Source: Acidovorax temperans (GTDB lineage Bacteria > Pseudomonadota > Gammaproteobacteria > Burkholderiales > Burkholderiaceae_C). From it: a stretch of 64,000 nucleotides of DNA. Position 1 is the stretch's first letter. Each line of letters begins with the position of its first letter. The translations under genes were made by a program, and so were the position numbers. Below are positions 35,801-44,766 of this stretch, in pieces. A model generated the notes under the pieces. That model did not search any database, had not been told where the DNA came from, and saw only the letters and a program-made list of their open reading frames with translations. The stretch is from assembly GCF_006716905.1 (NCBI RefSeq), contig NZ_VFPV01000002.1, positions 558,001 to 622,000 on the forward strand, given 5' to 3'.

Positions 35801-36766
35801 TCAACCTTGGAAAGAAGGGCCGAAAACTTTCTGCCAGTAGTAAACCGTCAGCTCCTTGTTCGGTGCTGCCAGAGCAGAGTCGATGGCATCGCCAGCATCC
35901 AGAGCGGCCTCCACGATCTCATCGGCGTTCTCGGCGGTGTACAGCCGCGCCACGTTGTTGCTCGCATTGATCGGGTCGATGATCTGGATTGGGTCGTTGA
36001 GCTTGGCGACGCTCGACGCCTTGTAGTGATCCTCAAAGACAATGCGTTCGCGGAGGCCGGACTTCGCCACGTAGGTGAAGAACGACTGCAGCGCTTCGGG
36101 GTAGTCCGAGAAATCCACGCCGTCGTCGCACAGCTTGGCCAGGATCATCTCGATCATGAAGGACTTGAATCGGAAGCCGTCACGCTCCTGCTTCATGCGT
36201 CGAGCCCAAAATTTCACCAGGCGCACGACCTGCGCGAAGTGATTTGGCTGGGCCTCCTTGCGCTTCTTGGCGAAGTCAAGATGCAGCGGAATACTGGTTT
36301 CCAGGAAGGAGCCGTCATCCTGGCTGATCAGATCGCCACGCCAGTCTGGCAGGCCAGCGTACAGGACTGGCACGACGTCCACATCCAGCCCGGTCCCGCG
36401 AAATGACACCGTGACGGAGTAGGTCTGCGGCTTGACTTGGTCCGGGCTGAAGTTGGGGAACGCCTTGCGCAGCCGCTCTGCCAGGTAATCCAGAAGTGCC
36501 CGCGTGTCGTATGGTGCATCCGAGCCGCTGACATAGACAGCCATGTCGATATCGTTGAGCGAGCGCAGCGCCGTGCCCTTCGCCAAGCTGCCGGATAACT
36601 GGATTCGCTTCAGCGAGAAATCGGGGTGCTCGGACAGGTATCCCTCCAACTTCTCGCGTAACCGCCGTGCCTGCGCACGGTATTCGTCGGCCTTGTCTTT
36701 GGGCAGATTGACCTTATCTTCAGCGAACCGTACGAGGTCGCGATGGTCGATATGGGTACGGGACAT
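35801..36766 (-). CDS. CBASS CD-NTase (cGAS/DncV-like nucleotidyltransferase)
   Basis: First gene of the defence operon. It makes the cyclic oligonucleotide that activates the Cap4-like effector. The 321-residue protein has the nucleotidyltransferase signature GSLAKGTALRSLNDIDMAVY, with GS at 59-60 and catalytic Asp72 and Asp74. The third carboxylate lies in GTGLDVDVVPVLYAG (Asp128 or Asp130). The C-terminal OAS1-like helical part includes VVRLVKFWARRMKQE and FKSFMIEMILAKL. Linkage to HORMA and TRIP13 genes points to clade C or D. The product (a cyclic di- or trinucleotide) cannot be read from sequence. Confidence 0.92.
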   Translation of the reverse strand: MSRTHIDHRDLVRFAEDKVNLPKDKADEYRAQARRLREKLEGYLSEHPDFSLKRIQLSGSLAKGTALRSLNDIDMAVYVSGSDAPYDTRALLDYLAERLRKAFPNFSPDQVKPQTYSVTVSFRGTGLDVDVVPVLYAGLPDWRGDLISQDDGSFLETSIPLHLDFAKKRKEAQPNHFAQVVRLVKFWARRMKQERDGFRFKSFMIEMILAKLCDDGVDFSDYPEALQSFFTYVAKSGLRERIVFEDHYKASSVAKLNDPIQIIDPINASNNVARLYTAENADEIVEAALDAGDAIDSALAAPNKELTVYYWQKVFGPSFQG

Positions 36767-36810
36767 CTGAATGGCTCCTTCTGGCGCAGCGGCTCGGGTC
36801 AGCGAGTCAT

Positions 36811-36897
36811 GATAAAAAGTTCGGAATCGTGAACACGACCAGATGGTACGCCTGTTTACTCGGATGTCAAATAAAAAGTTCGGTATCGTGATACCCT
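36811..36897. promoter_or_regulatory. Two operator-like repeats between the CBASS operon and capH
   Basis: The 162-base divergent gap holds two copies of AAAAAGTTCGG(A/T)ATCGTGA, at about 36814-36832 and 36874-36892, 60 bases apart. The second contains a perfect dyad GGTATC-GT-GATACC (36882-36895). The first is a looser version. They are the obvious binding sites for the CapH-type repressor encoded next door. Confidence 0.7.
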
Positions 36898-36928
36898 CGT
36901 TCCATCACACTTGGACAGGAGACGGACC

Positions 36929-37252
36929 ATGGCAACACGTCTCGGCGAGAAGCTGCGCGAACTGCGCAAGCAGCGTGGACTGACGCTTGATAAGCTGGCT
37001 GACCTGGCTGGGCTCAGCAAAAGCTACCTTTGGGAACTCGAGAACCGGGAATCGCAGCGGCCGTCGGCTGAGAAGCTCACGGCTCTGGCGGACGCGCTCG
37101 GCGTCGCGGCTGCCTATTTCCTTGAAGAGGACGTTCGCGCACCGGAAGAGCGCCATCTGGACGAGGCTTTTTTTCGCGGCTACCAAAAGCTTGAGCCGGA
37201 CGCCAAAGAGCAACTTCGCAAGATACTGGACACTTTCAAGAAGAGCCCGTGA
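36929..37252 (+). CDS. capH: XRE-family repressor, CapH-like
   Basis: 107-residue helix-turn-helix protein that probably represses the divergent CBASS operon. The HTH is KLRELRKQRGLTLDKLADLA, then GLSKSYLWELENRESQRPSA (about 7-45). A short C-terminal region (EERHLDEAFFRGYQKLEPDA) follows, which may hold the dimer interface and the cleavage region. The ATG at 36929 has an AGGAG upstream. The stop overlaps the next ATG by one base (TGATG). CapH-CapP pairs are described as DNA-damage-responsive switches for CBASS; assignment here rests on order, domains and the operator repeats. Confidence 0.87.
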   Translation: MATRLGEKLRELRKQRGLTLDKLADLAGLSKSYLWELENRESQRPSAEKLTALADALGVAAAYFLEEDVRAPEERHLDEAFFRGYQKLEPDAKEQLRKILDTFKKSP

Positions 37253-38115
37253 TGACGGAGGTCTGGACGCCGCAGCGAGCAGCCAATCGGCTGGCGAAAT
37301 TGGCCGAGGTGTTCAGCGCTGCGCATGGCGTGGATCGTTTCCCAGTAGATGTGCCATCCCTAGCGATGGAGACAGCGCGCATCTTTGGCTGGAGCGATCC
37401 GATCACCCAGGTGCTAGCGGCCAACATCAAGGGATTTGACGGCGCTTTGTTCCCTGGTGACGGACGCAAGGAGTGGCTGCTGCTGTACAACGAAGGAGTC
37501 TCTTCTCCAGGGCGAGTGCGTTTTACGCAGGCGCACGAGCTCGGGCATTACATCCTGCACCGGCAGGCCCGGGAGTCGTTCCAGTGCAGCGACGCCGACA
37601 TGGTGAACTGGTCGCAGGATGACAAGGACATTGAGGGGCAAGCAGATCTGTTCGCTTCGTACTTGTTGATGCCACTTGACGACTACCGCAAGCAGGTCAC
37701 TACCGCTGTCGATCTGGACTTGCTGGGCCACTGCGCCGATCGTTACGGAGTGTCTTTGACGGCGGCGATTCTGAAATGGCTGCAGTACACGGACGAGAAG
37801 GCAGTCCTGGTGATGTCCAGGGACGGTTTCATGAACTGGGCGTGGTCGAGCGAACCTGCGAGCAAAGCCGGCGCGTTCTTCCGCACGCGCAGCAACGTCA
37901 TCCCTGTACCGGATGGCTCACTCGCCGCGAACGTTAAGATTAAGGACGACCGGGCGGGAACCCAGATTCCAGCTTCGATATGGTTTCCGCATGCCAGCGC
38001 AGATGCGTCGCTTCGCGAGATGAAGATCCATGCCGAGCAATATGGCGCTGTCTTGACCCTGCTGCATCTGCCGCGCTCCGTAAATGTCTGGGCGCCCTGG
38101 GCAGGCGGGGACTAG
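37252..38115 (+). CDS. capP: ImmA/IrrE-type metallopeptidase, CapP-like
   Basis: 287-residue zinc metallopeptidase. The HELGH motif sits in RFTQAHELGHYILHRQ (about residue 95), with the third ligand likely in DKDIEGQADLFASYLLMP (Glu). The C-terminal half (residues about 170-287) resembles a sensor domain (VLVMSRDGFMNWAWSSEPAS). In the described CapHP pathway single-stranded DNA activates CapP, which cuts CapH and releases CBASS expression. It is translationally coupled to capH. Confidence 0.88.
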   Translation: MTEVWTPQRAANRLAKLAEVFSAAHGVDRFPVDVPSLAMETARIFGWSDPITQVLAANIKGFDGALFPGDGRKEWLLLYNEGVSSPGRVRFTQAHELGHYILHRQARESFQCSDADMVNWSQDDKDIEGQADLFASYLLMPLDDYRKQVTTAVDLDLLGHCADRYGVSLTAAILKWLQYTDEKAVLVMSRDGFMNWAWSSEPASKAGAFFRTRSNVIPVPDGSLAANVKIKDDRAGTQIPASIWFPHASADASLREMKIHAEQYGAVLTLLHLPRSVNVWAPWAGGD

Positions 38116-38253
38116 CAGCAAGCGGTTCTCCTCTGCCCAAGGTGGCAACACATGCCAGCATCTACAAGGATCATGCGCTTGGGGTCGTGCTATCTTCCAT
38201 CAATCCATCGGACTGCGGTGCACGGCTCACTGACTAGAGACCGCTTCCCCTTA

Positions 38254-39576
38254 GCAGGCCGTTGAAAAATCCCCCGCCGACGCTGGCGTCGGCCAGTACG
38301 ATCTGAAGCCATCGGCGAACAACCCAGACGAGGACGATGAGAGGCAACCAAGACTTCCAGGGGGCGATGTTCAGCTACATCAGCCTTGAAGAGCGCGTGC
38401 CGCAGACACACCCGCTGCGCAAACTGCGCGCCGCAGTCGATGCGCTGCTGGCGACGATGAACCGCGAGTTCGACGCGGTGTACGCCCGCCGGGGCCGCCC
38501 CTCGGTGCCGCCGGAGATGCTGCTCAAGGCCCTGCTGCTGCAGATCCTGTTCTCCATCCGCAGCGAGCGCCAGTTGGTCGAAGCGGTCAACTACAACCTG
38601 CTGTACCGCTGGTTCGTGGGCCTGAACATCGAGGACAAGGTCTGGGACCACTCCACCTTCAGCGCCAACCGCGAGCGGCTCTTCAACGAAGACTTGGCCC
38701 GCGCCTTTTTCGAGCGGGTCAAGCACACCGCCGATTGGGCGAAGTTGACCAGCGACGAACACTTCAGCGTGGACGGCACGCTGATCGAGGCCTGGGCCTC
38801 GCACAAAAGTTTCAAGCGCCGGGACGACGACCAAACCCCGACTGAGGGGCGCAATCCCGAGGTGGACTTCAAAGGACAGCAGCGCTGCAACGACACCCAC
38901 GCCAGTACCACGGACGCCGATGCCCGCCTGTTCAAGAAGAGCCAGGGCGACAAGTCCCGCCTGTGCCACATGGGCCACATCCTGATGGAAAACCGCAACG
39001 GGTTGATCGTGGACGTGGAGATCACCCATGCCAGCGGCACCGCCGAGCGCGAGGCGGCGCTGGCCATGTTGAAGCGTCGGGACAACAAGAACAAGCGGGC
39101 TACGGTCGGGGCCGACAAGGGCTACGACAGCAAGGCCTTCATCAAGGGCTGCCGAAAGCTCAAGGTCACGCCGCACGTGGCGGCCAAGGACAAGCACTCG
39201 GCGGTGGATGCCCGGATCACCCGACACGAGGGCTACAAGACCAGTCAGAAGGTGCGCAAGCGCATTGAGGAGGCCTTTGGCTGGATCAAGACCGTGGGTG
39301 GTCTGGCCAAGACCAAGCTCATCGGTCAGGCCAAGCTCACGGGTCAGGCGCTGCTGTGCTTTGCCACCTACAACCTGGTGCGCATGGGCAGCATCGGCGG
39401 CTGGTGGGACGCGCATCATGCGTGAGCCCGGGGATACGTGCGCCCGAAATGGGCGAGATGGCCTGCAAACAGGCCAGATTGGCCGGTGCAATCGCTGCGC
39501 AGACGCGTCTGGGCCACTCGTTTCTTCGAAAACAGTGTCCCTGATGCGTTCGATGCCCACTTTTTCAACGGCCTGC
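38254..39576 (+). mobile_element. IS5-family insertion sequence, 1323 bp
   Basis: Terminal inverted repeats GCAGGCCGTTGAAAAA (38254-38269) and its complement at 39561-39576, with TA on both sides. It carries one transposase gene. It separates the CBASS island from the opine operon and truncates the opine dehydrogenase gene. Confidence 0.9.
38337..39425 (+). CDS. IS5-family transposase
   Basis: 362-residue DDE transposase. The DUF772-type N-terminal domain is SYISLEERVPQTHPLRKLRA, then RPSVPPEMLLKALLLQILFS. Catalytic Asp residues lie in HFSVDGTLIEAWASHKSF and VGADKGYDSKAFI. The final part carries RKRIEEAFGWIKTVGGLAKT with the catalytic Glu. It appears intact. Confidence 0.9.
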   Translation: MRGNQDFQGAMFSYISLEERVPQTHPLRKLRAAVDALLATMNREFDAVYARRGRPSVPPEMLLKALLLQILFSIRSERQLVEAVNYNLLYRWFVGLNIEDKVWDHSTFSANRERLFNEDLARAFFERVKHTADWAKLTSDEHFSVDGTLIEAWASHKSFKRRDDDQTPTEGRNPEVDFKGQQRCNDTHASTTDADARLFKKSQGDKSRLCHMGHILMENRNGLIVDVEITHASGTAEREAALAMLKRRDNKNKRATVGADKGYDSKAFIKGCRKLKVTPHVAAKDKHSAVDARITRHEGYKTSQKVRKRIEEAFGWIKTVGGLAKTKLIGQAKLTGQALLCFATYNLVRMGSIGGWWDAHHA

Positions 39577-40392
39577 TAGGCGATCCCCTTCGGTCTTGAA
39601 CGATTGCGAGAAGTGTTGCTTGACGCTGCGCACCTCGATACCGAATGCACCGGCAACGGCCAGGCGTTCAGCGTCGATGGCCTCAATGGCGCAGGACACG
39701 CGAGGCGTCATGTAGTGATACTGGGGCCAGTTTTCTGCTCGCTCAATCCTCGTCCAATTGAACAATGCGAGCGGCACGTGTGTGATAGCGCTGGTATTCG
39801 CAAGGCTGGAGACAAGCGGGTCTTCTTCCACGTTGAACCCGTCGCCAAACAGCGCTTCACAAGCAGCGAGCGCCTGAGGGGCGGCCGTCTGTGGCAGACA
39901 GGAGATCGCAACCTGGCTGCGCCGAGTCATGATGTTCACCTGAGCCGGCCCCTTGCGCCGCGCCGTGAGGGCGGTCGTGCCGAAGCTCGCAACACAAAGG
40001 GCAATTCCACGCGCGACCGCGCGCTCATACAGGTACAGCGATGACAACGATCCCATGGAACTGACAATCACCAGCTGCCCGGACCGTAGATTCGGCAAAA
40101 GTGCGTCCATCACTGCCTTATGGGCATTGAGTGGGACAGCAATCAGGATAACGTCGGACTGTGCCGCCAGCGTCTGCGCGCTATCGGTGGCCCCCACGGC
40201 AAGCGTCGCTTCCAATGCACCCATTGCGCTCAACGGCTCGTCTCGCAGCGCATTTGCGCTGCCGCTAGGTGCCCACACCGAAACCCCATGACCGCGCTGG
40301 GCGGCCCAGGCCGCGCTCGCCAAGCCGATGCTCCCGGCACCCACAATTCCGACTTTGATCCGGTTCACTTTTCTTCCATCTTCGTTTCGCAT
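39565..40392 (-). pseudogene. Opine (octopine/nopaline-type) dehydrogenase, C-terminus lost to an IS
   Basis: NAD(P)-binding protein of the octopine/nopaline dehydrogenase family. The Rossmann motif is VGIVGAGSIGLASAAWAAQR near the N-terminus. The helical domain holds the conserved NTSAITHVPLALFNWTRIER region. About 270 native residues remain of an expected 350 or so; the last codons (AGR) and stop come from the IS inverted repeat. Excising the IS adds only about ten codons, so the missing end is not next door. It is the last gene of an opine-oxidase operon, suggesting a role in the same compound class. Confidence 0.75.
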
Positions 40393-40524
40393 ACGCTCAG
40401 CCCTTTCGGCTTATAGGGATTCACCTACCGAGCGCCACAAGAAAATCCCGAGCCAGCGCCGTGTGCCGTGTCCCGGATGAAAACAACGGCAGCGGGAGAC
40501 CATGGGTCCCCCGACTTGCCTGTA

Positions 40525-41508
40525 TCAGTCTGCGGTGATGTTGTTTTGACGGACAACGGCGCCCCAGCGCGCGTTTTCCGACTGGACCAGACGGTCGAAG
40601 TTTTCCATAGTCGTCGGGTCGACATCGCACCCGATATCGGCAAGCTGCTTGATGACCTTCGGGTCCTTCACCGCAGCGGTGAACTCCTCATGGATCTTCT
40701 TGGCAATGGCAGGCGGCAGCTTCGCGGGTGCCATCACGCCAATCCAGGTCGTGAGCTCGGCGGCAGGGATTCCGGCTTCGGCCATCGTCGGCACATTGGG
40801 CAACAGGGGCGAGCGCTTGGGGCCGGTGATGGCGAGCGCACGGACCTTGCCGGACTGCACATGGGTGGCCATCGTGGCGAAGTTGCCGATCATCATCTGG
40901 ATCTGGCCGCCAATCAGGTCCATCTCTGAAGCCGGAACGCTTTTGTAGGGCACATGGGTGATCTTGATGCCTGCGCTCGAGCGGAAAAGCTCCGTCGCCA
41001 CATGCAGTGCAGATCCGTTACCAGAGGAGCCATAGTTCAACTCGGTGGGCCGGGCCTTGGCGTGGGCGACCAACTCGGACACCGAGTTCACCGGCAGGCT
41101 CTGCGTCACGCCCAGGAGGTAGGGGCTGGTGCACAACTTGGCGATGTTGGTGAAATCTTCTGCGGGTTTGTAGGGAAGGCGGGGAAGCACATGGTTGGAC
41201 ATCACGTAGGTCGACATGGTCGCTTGACCCAAGGTGTACCCGTCCGGTTTGGCTTTCGCCGTTGCGTCATTGGCGATCGTGCCGGTGGCCCCCGGACGGT
41301 TATCGATGACGATCGGCTGTCCCCAGCGCGCGCTCACCGCATTGGCAATGATGCGGGCGGTGGCATCGGCCGCGCCGCCCGCGGCCCCCGGGATGATCCA
41401 GCGGACGGGCTTTTCAGGGTACTCCGCGTGTGCCGCCTGGAGCGCCCCAGCAAAGCACAGTGCCAGCAAGATGTTCTTACGTCCAATGGTCGAGATATTC
41501 AGTCGCAT
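40525..41508 (-). CDS. Bug/TctC-family periplasmic binding protein (tripartite tricarboxylate-type)
   Basis: 327-residue periplasmic binding protein. Signal peptide MRLNISTIGRKNILLALCFA, then GALQAAHA and the mature start EYPEKPVRWIIPGAAGGAAD, the family signature. It continues with VIDNRPGATGTIANDATAKA and KPDGYTLG. These proteins are very numerous in Comamonadaceae and Bordetella and often lack linked membrane genes, as here. It sits inside the opine operon and probably captures the opine or its product. The ATG at 41508 is preceded by AAGGAAAA. Confidence 0.9.
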   Translation of the reverse strand: MRLNISTIGRKNILLALCFAGALQAAHAEYPEKPVRWIIPGAAGGAADATARIIANAVSARWGQPIVIDNRPGATGTIANDATAKAKPDGYTLGQATMSTYVMSNHVLPRLPYKPAEDFTNIAKLCTSPYLLGVTQSLPVNSVSELVAHAKARPTELNYGSSGNGSALHVATELFRSSAGIKITHVPYKSVPASEMDLIGGQIQMMIGNFATMATHVQSGKVRALAITGPKRSPLLPNVPTMAEAGIPAAELTTWIGVMAPAKLPPAIAKKIHEEFTAAVKDPKVIKQLADIGCDVDPTTMENFDRLVQSENARWGAVVRQNNITAD

Positions 41509-41621
41509 AAATTTTTCCTTTACGAATGGTGAGGGACAAGCCCCTCTTGTCTTGTTACAGCCCTGGCGCCTTGGGCCTGTGCAGCAGGCCCTCACTGAGA
41601 TGACTACATGGTTTGCCGTGT

Positions 41622-43019
41622 TCATGCTTCCTGCTCGTCGATGTTCAACGTTGCCAGTTCCGCAAGCGTCACCGGCTTGAGCGGCGGCCGGATGCGATAA
41701 AAACCCACATCGGCGACCGTTCGGCCTTGCTCCTGGGCAAGGATGTGCGCGATGGTGTAGCCGCATTGACGGCCTTGGCAGGGCCCCATGCCCGCACGTG
41801 TATATGCCTTAAGCTGGTTCGGACCGGGCTGACCGATGGCAGCGGCTTTGCGAATGTCGCCGGCAGTCAGCTCCTCGCACCGGCAGACGACGGTGTCGTC
41901 GGTTGGCGTCGCGATGTTTGCGCGCGGCGGGTACAGGGCGTCCAGCATGGGGCGCAGCCGCAACAACTTCTTCAGTTTTTCGCGAAGGGGCGCCGCTTGC
42001 ACCGACGCTGCCTCGCTCGACAGGCGGCCAGCTCGCTTAGCCACTCCAAGTGCCACTAGCTCCCCGCGTACACAGGCGGCATAGGCGCCGCCAATCCCAG
42101 CGCCGTCGCCTGCCACGTAAATGCCTGGCTTGTCGGTTTGCCCCCATTCGTCGAGAACCGGCGCCAGACACGCCTGCTGCGAGCTCCATTCGTGGTCACA
42201 CCCGAGCGCCTGCGTCATGTGAATCGAAGGCACGACGCCTTCATGGGACAGAAGCAAGCTGGCCGGCACGCGCATGGTCTTGCCATTGGCCTGGATGTAT
42301 TCAATCTCCTGCAAACGATCCTGGCCCAGGGCGCGAACAGCCGTGACACCGCGCACGCGTTTGACTCCGGCGGCTTGAAGTTCCCTCATCCAGGCCAACC
42401 CCTTGAGGAGGTCCTTGGAGCTGGCCATGGCCGCACCGATCCAAGGCAACGCACGGCGCCAGCCGCCAGCGGGCGACGTATCCAACCACCCGGCGATCTT
42501 GCCTCCAGCTCGGATCAATTGAGCCATGTAAAGCAGGGGTAGCGGCCCGCTGCCAACGACCCATACGGGCTCCGAGGGGATTTGTCGCGATGTCTTGAGC
42601 AGAATCTGGGCCGATCCGACGGTCATGACACCAGGCAAAGTCCAGCCCGGGAATGGCGCGGGTCGCTCCTGCGCGCCCATGGCCAAGATCACATGGCCAG
42701 TTTCCACCAATTCCGCCTGACCCCTGCGGGTCATGTAGACCTTCCATTCGGACTCGACCTGCCAAACCCTGGTCTCAGGCTCATAGCTCGCACCACAGGA
42801 TCGAAAACGCGAGGCGAGCTCGGCTCCGGCAAGGTACTCCTCGCCCAACAGGGCGCCAGTAGTCGTTGGTGCCACCGCCTCTACAGCACGCCAGATCTGT
42901 CCGCCAGGCGCTGGCTGCTCGTCGACGACCAGAACGGAAAGGCCATGAGCCCGCAGCCCAATCGCTGCGCTCATTCCGGCCGGGCCCGCGCCCACCACCA
43001 CCGCATCAAAGGATCTCAT
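41622..43019 (-). CDS. Opine oxidase subunit A-like flavoprotein (HcnB/OoxA family)
   Basis: 465-residue FAD/NAD-linked oxidoreductase subunit. The FAD dinucleotide motif is VVVGAGPAGMSAAIGLRAHG (8-27), with a second Rossmann region VWVVGSGPLPLLYMAQLI. The C-terminal BFD-like iron-sulphur part carries TVVCRCEELTAGDIRKAAAI and GMGPCQGRQCGYTIAHI, giving four cysteines for a [2Fe-2S] cluster. With the small FeS protein and the DadA-like subunit next to it, this is the three-part opine/hydrogen-cyanide-synthase-type dehydrogenase layout. The OccR-like regulator favours an opine substrate. Confidence 0.87.
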   Translation of the reverse strand: MRSFDAVVVGAGPAGMSAAIGLRAHGLSVLVVDEQPAPGGQIWRAVEAVAPTTTGALLGEEYLAGAELASRFRSCGASYEPETRVWQVESEWKVYMTRRGQAELVETGHVILAMGAQERPAPFPGWTLPGVMTVGSAQILLKTSRQIPSEPVWVVGSGPLPLLYMAQLIRAGGKIAGWLDTSPAGGWRRALPWIGAAMASSKDLLKGLAWMRELQAAGVKRVRGVTAVRALGQDRLQEIEYIQANGKTMRVPASLLLSHEGVVPSIHMTQALGCDHEWSSQQACLAPVLDEWGQTDKPGIYVAGDGAGIGGAYAACVRGELVALGVAKRAGRLSSEAASVQAAPLREKLKKLLRLRPMLDALYPPRANIATPTDDTVVCRCEELTAGDIRKAAAIGQPGPNQLKAYTRAGMGPCQGRQCGYTIAHILAQEQGRTVADVGFYRIRPPLKPVTLAELATLNIDEQEA

Positions 43020-43312
43020 GACGCCACCTTCGGCCGGCCGAGTTGACGCTCAACGCACATGCCTTCGGCGACCGGGACCAGGCAGGTCTGAGTTGACGAC
43101 GCACCGTCGACGATTGCCAGGCAGTCGAAGCACACGCCCATCATGCAAAACGGTGCACGCGAACTGCCGTGAACGGGCGTGTGGCGGCAGCTGGGGTTCG
43201 CCTGACGCATCATCACGGATGCCACCGTTTCACCGCGCTCGGCAGTGACTGACTTCCCATCAATGGTGAGCGTCAGCGGTGGTGTGCTGGGGGGACTGAT
43301 TTTTCGAAACAT
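43016..43312 (-). CDS. Small [2Fe-2S] subunit of the opine oxidase-type complex (HcnA-like)
   Basis: 98-residue ferredoxin-like protein starting MFRKISPPSTPPLTLTIDGK. The cluster cysteines are in APFCMMGVCFDCLAIVDG (C-x4-C-x2-C) and the fourth in STQTCLVPV. It matches HcnA and the small subunits of opine and sarcosine-type oxidoreductases. Its start lies 53 bases inside the upstream gene and its stop overlaps the next ATG by four bases, so the three subunits are tightly coupled. Confidence 0.87.
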   Translation of the reverse strand: MFRKISPPSTPPLTLTIDGKSVTAERGETVASVMMRQANPSCRHTPVHGSSRAPFCMMGVCFDCLAIVDGASSTQTCLVPVAEGMCVERQLGRPKVAS

Positions 43313-44420
43313 TGAATCGCTCGAGAGGAAAGGCATTGAGAGTCTGGAGATGACGGCCGCTGGCCAATGCCTGCGCGTAGGGGCCAGCGTGGAATGAAGC
43401 GAGCGTCACCCCAGAGTGGCAAGTTGCGATCTCCGCGCCTGGGTACATCGGGGAGCTGGCATAGACGGGGTACCCATCCGGCGTCATCACTCGCAGGCAC
43501 GACCATTGACGCACCAGGCGCGCTTTGCCCAATTCAGGGAGGATGCGAAGTGCTTTTCGGGTCATCCTCACAGCTGCGGCGGAAGTGGTACTCAGGTCAT
43601 ACCCCACGTCCTCCTGAGTCACGCCGATCATCACTGTGCCCTCGCCGGTTTGACGCAGCCCGCTTGCGGGTACAGGCAGGACAGGCGCCAGGCGCTCGGT
43701 CACGAGGATCTGTCCTCGCTCGGGATGCAAGGGGACGTCCAGTCCGATCATTCTCCCGAGCGCCACCGACCCAAGGCCGGCAGCGATCACTACACGTTCG
43801 GCTCGGGCCGTTTGCTCACTGGTCTTAACCTCAAAGCCGCCGCCTGCCAAGGGCTTGATCGAGGTCACAGGGTGCCCGTTGCGCACCATGCCGCCCCGGC
43901 GCTGGAAGGCGGCTTGGAGTGCAGCCAGGAGTCGAAGCGGGTTCGCCTGACCGTCCTGCTCCCCCAGGCTCGCGCCCACGACGTCAGGGCCGAGTCGTAT
44001 GGTGGGGTAACGACGCGCCAGTTCGCTGCGATCAAGAATCCGCACGGAGGGGGCCAGTTCTGGCGTCTCAGCTGCCCAAGCATCCAGCATCTTGGCGCGA
44101 GCAGACAACTCGTCGTCGCTCAGGCAGAACTTCAGACCGGCGCCGGTTTGGTAGTCCAGTGAAATTCCCGTCTCTGCCTCCAGTCCCGCAGCAAACTCCG
44201 GCCATGCATCAGCCGCCGCCGCCGACAGCCGGTGGTACTCGGGGTAGCGGTAACCCTTTCCTTGGACCCATACCAAGCCGAAGTTGGCCTTTGCCGCCCG
44301 GTAGTCCGTGTCGGCACCATCGAGCATCAAGACCCGCTTGTCGTACCCGGCCAGGCCGTATGCAATGGCGGCGCCCACGATTCCGGCGCCCGCAACGATC
44401 ACGTCGTATTCACGCTGCAT
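43260..44420 (-). CDS. Opine oxidase subunit B-like flavoprotein (DadA family)
   Basis: 386-residue D-amino-acid-dehydrogenase-family flavoprotein. The FAD motif is YDVIVAGAGIVGAAIAYGLA at the N-terminus. The substrate-domain regions are DYQTGAGLKFCLSDDEL and LRVMTPDGYPVYASSPMY. The C-terminal FAD-ring contact is CHSGVTLASFHAGPYAQAL. In OoxB/HcnC-type enzymes this subunit oxidises the C-N bond of the secondary amine. The ATG at 44420 is first in the operon; a TTG six bases upstream is unlikely. Confidence 0.88.
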   Translation of the reverse strand: MQREYDVIVAGAGIVGAAIAYGLAGYDKRVLMLDGADTDYRAAKANFGLVWVQGKGYRYPEYHRLSAAAADAWPEFAAGLEAETGISLDYQTGAGLKFCLSDDELSARAKMLDAWAAETPELAPSVRILDRSELARRYPTIRLGPDVVGASLGEQDGQANPLRLLAALQAAFQRRGGMVRNGHPVTSIKPLAGGGFEVKTSEQTARAERVVIAAGLGSVALGRMIGLDVPLHPERGQILVTERLAPVLPVPASGLRQTGEGTVMIGVTQEDVGYDLSTTSAAAVRMTRKALRILPELGKARLVRQWSCLRVMTPDGYPVYASSPMYPGAEIATCHSGVTLASFHAGPYAQALASGRHLQTLNAFPLERFNVSKNQSPQHTTADAHH

Positions 44421-44651
44421 GTTCAAAGACCTTTCTTCTTCGGGTCGATGCGCAGGCTGCGCGCGGTCCCCGCATTGCCAGAACCACCAGGGTTCAGCAG
44501 CGCCGTCAAGTGGATCGCCTGGGGTGAATGGAAATGAGGGTTCATTGACCGAGAGGTGAGTTGCGATGGCTGCGAACCGTCTGTTGTTTGCTTCAAGACA
44601 GCCTTCATCGTAAGCAAGATCACCTCAGGTCGCCAGGGTAAAAACCATAGT

Positions 44652-44703
44652 CAATGTTTTTATGCAATACCTCTTTTTTCGATGCTAAATCATTGTTTTT
44701 ATT
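44652..44703. promoter_or_regulatory. Direct repeat in the AT-rich divergent promoter of the opine operon
   Basis: TCAATGTTTTTAT (44652-44664) and TCATTGTTTTTAT (44691-44703) repeat at 39 bases inside a strikingly AT-rich 120-bp stretch. The stretch lies between the opine operon and its LysR gene. They are candidate regulator or RNA-polymerase contact sites. The rest of 44427-44766 shows no gene. Confidence 0.4.
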
Positions 44704-44766
44704 GAACTTTTTTTCTTTAAAATGTCATTAAAATAGCATCTTGCAATAAAACCATGTCTAAATACT

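Noticed and set aside
38190..39560. 456-codon minus-strand frame
   Set aside because: Antisense of the IS5-family transposase; nothing recognisable.
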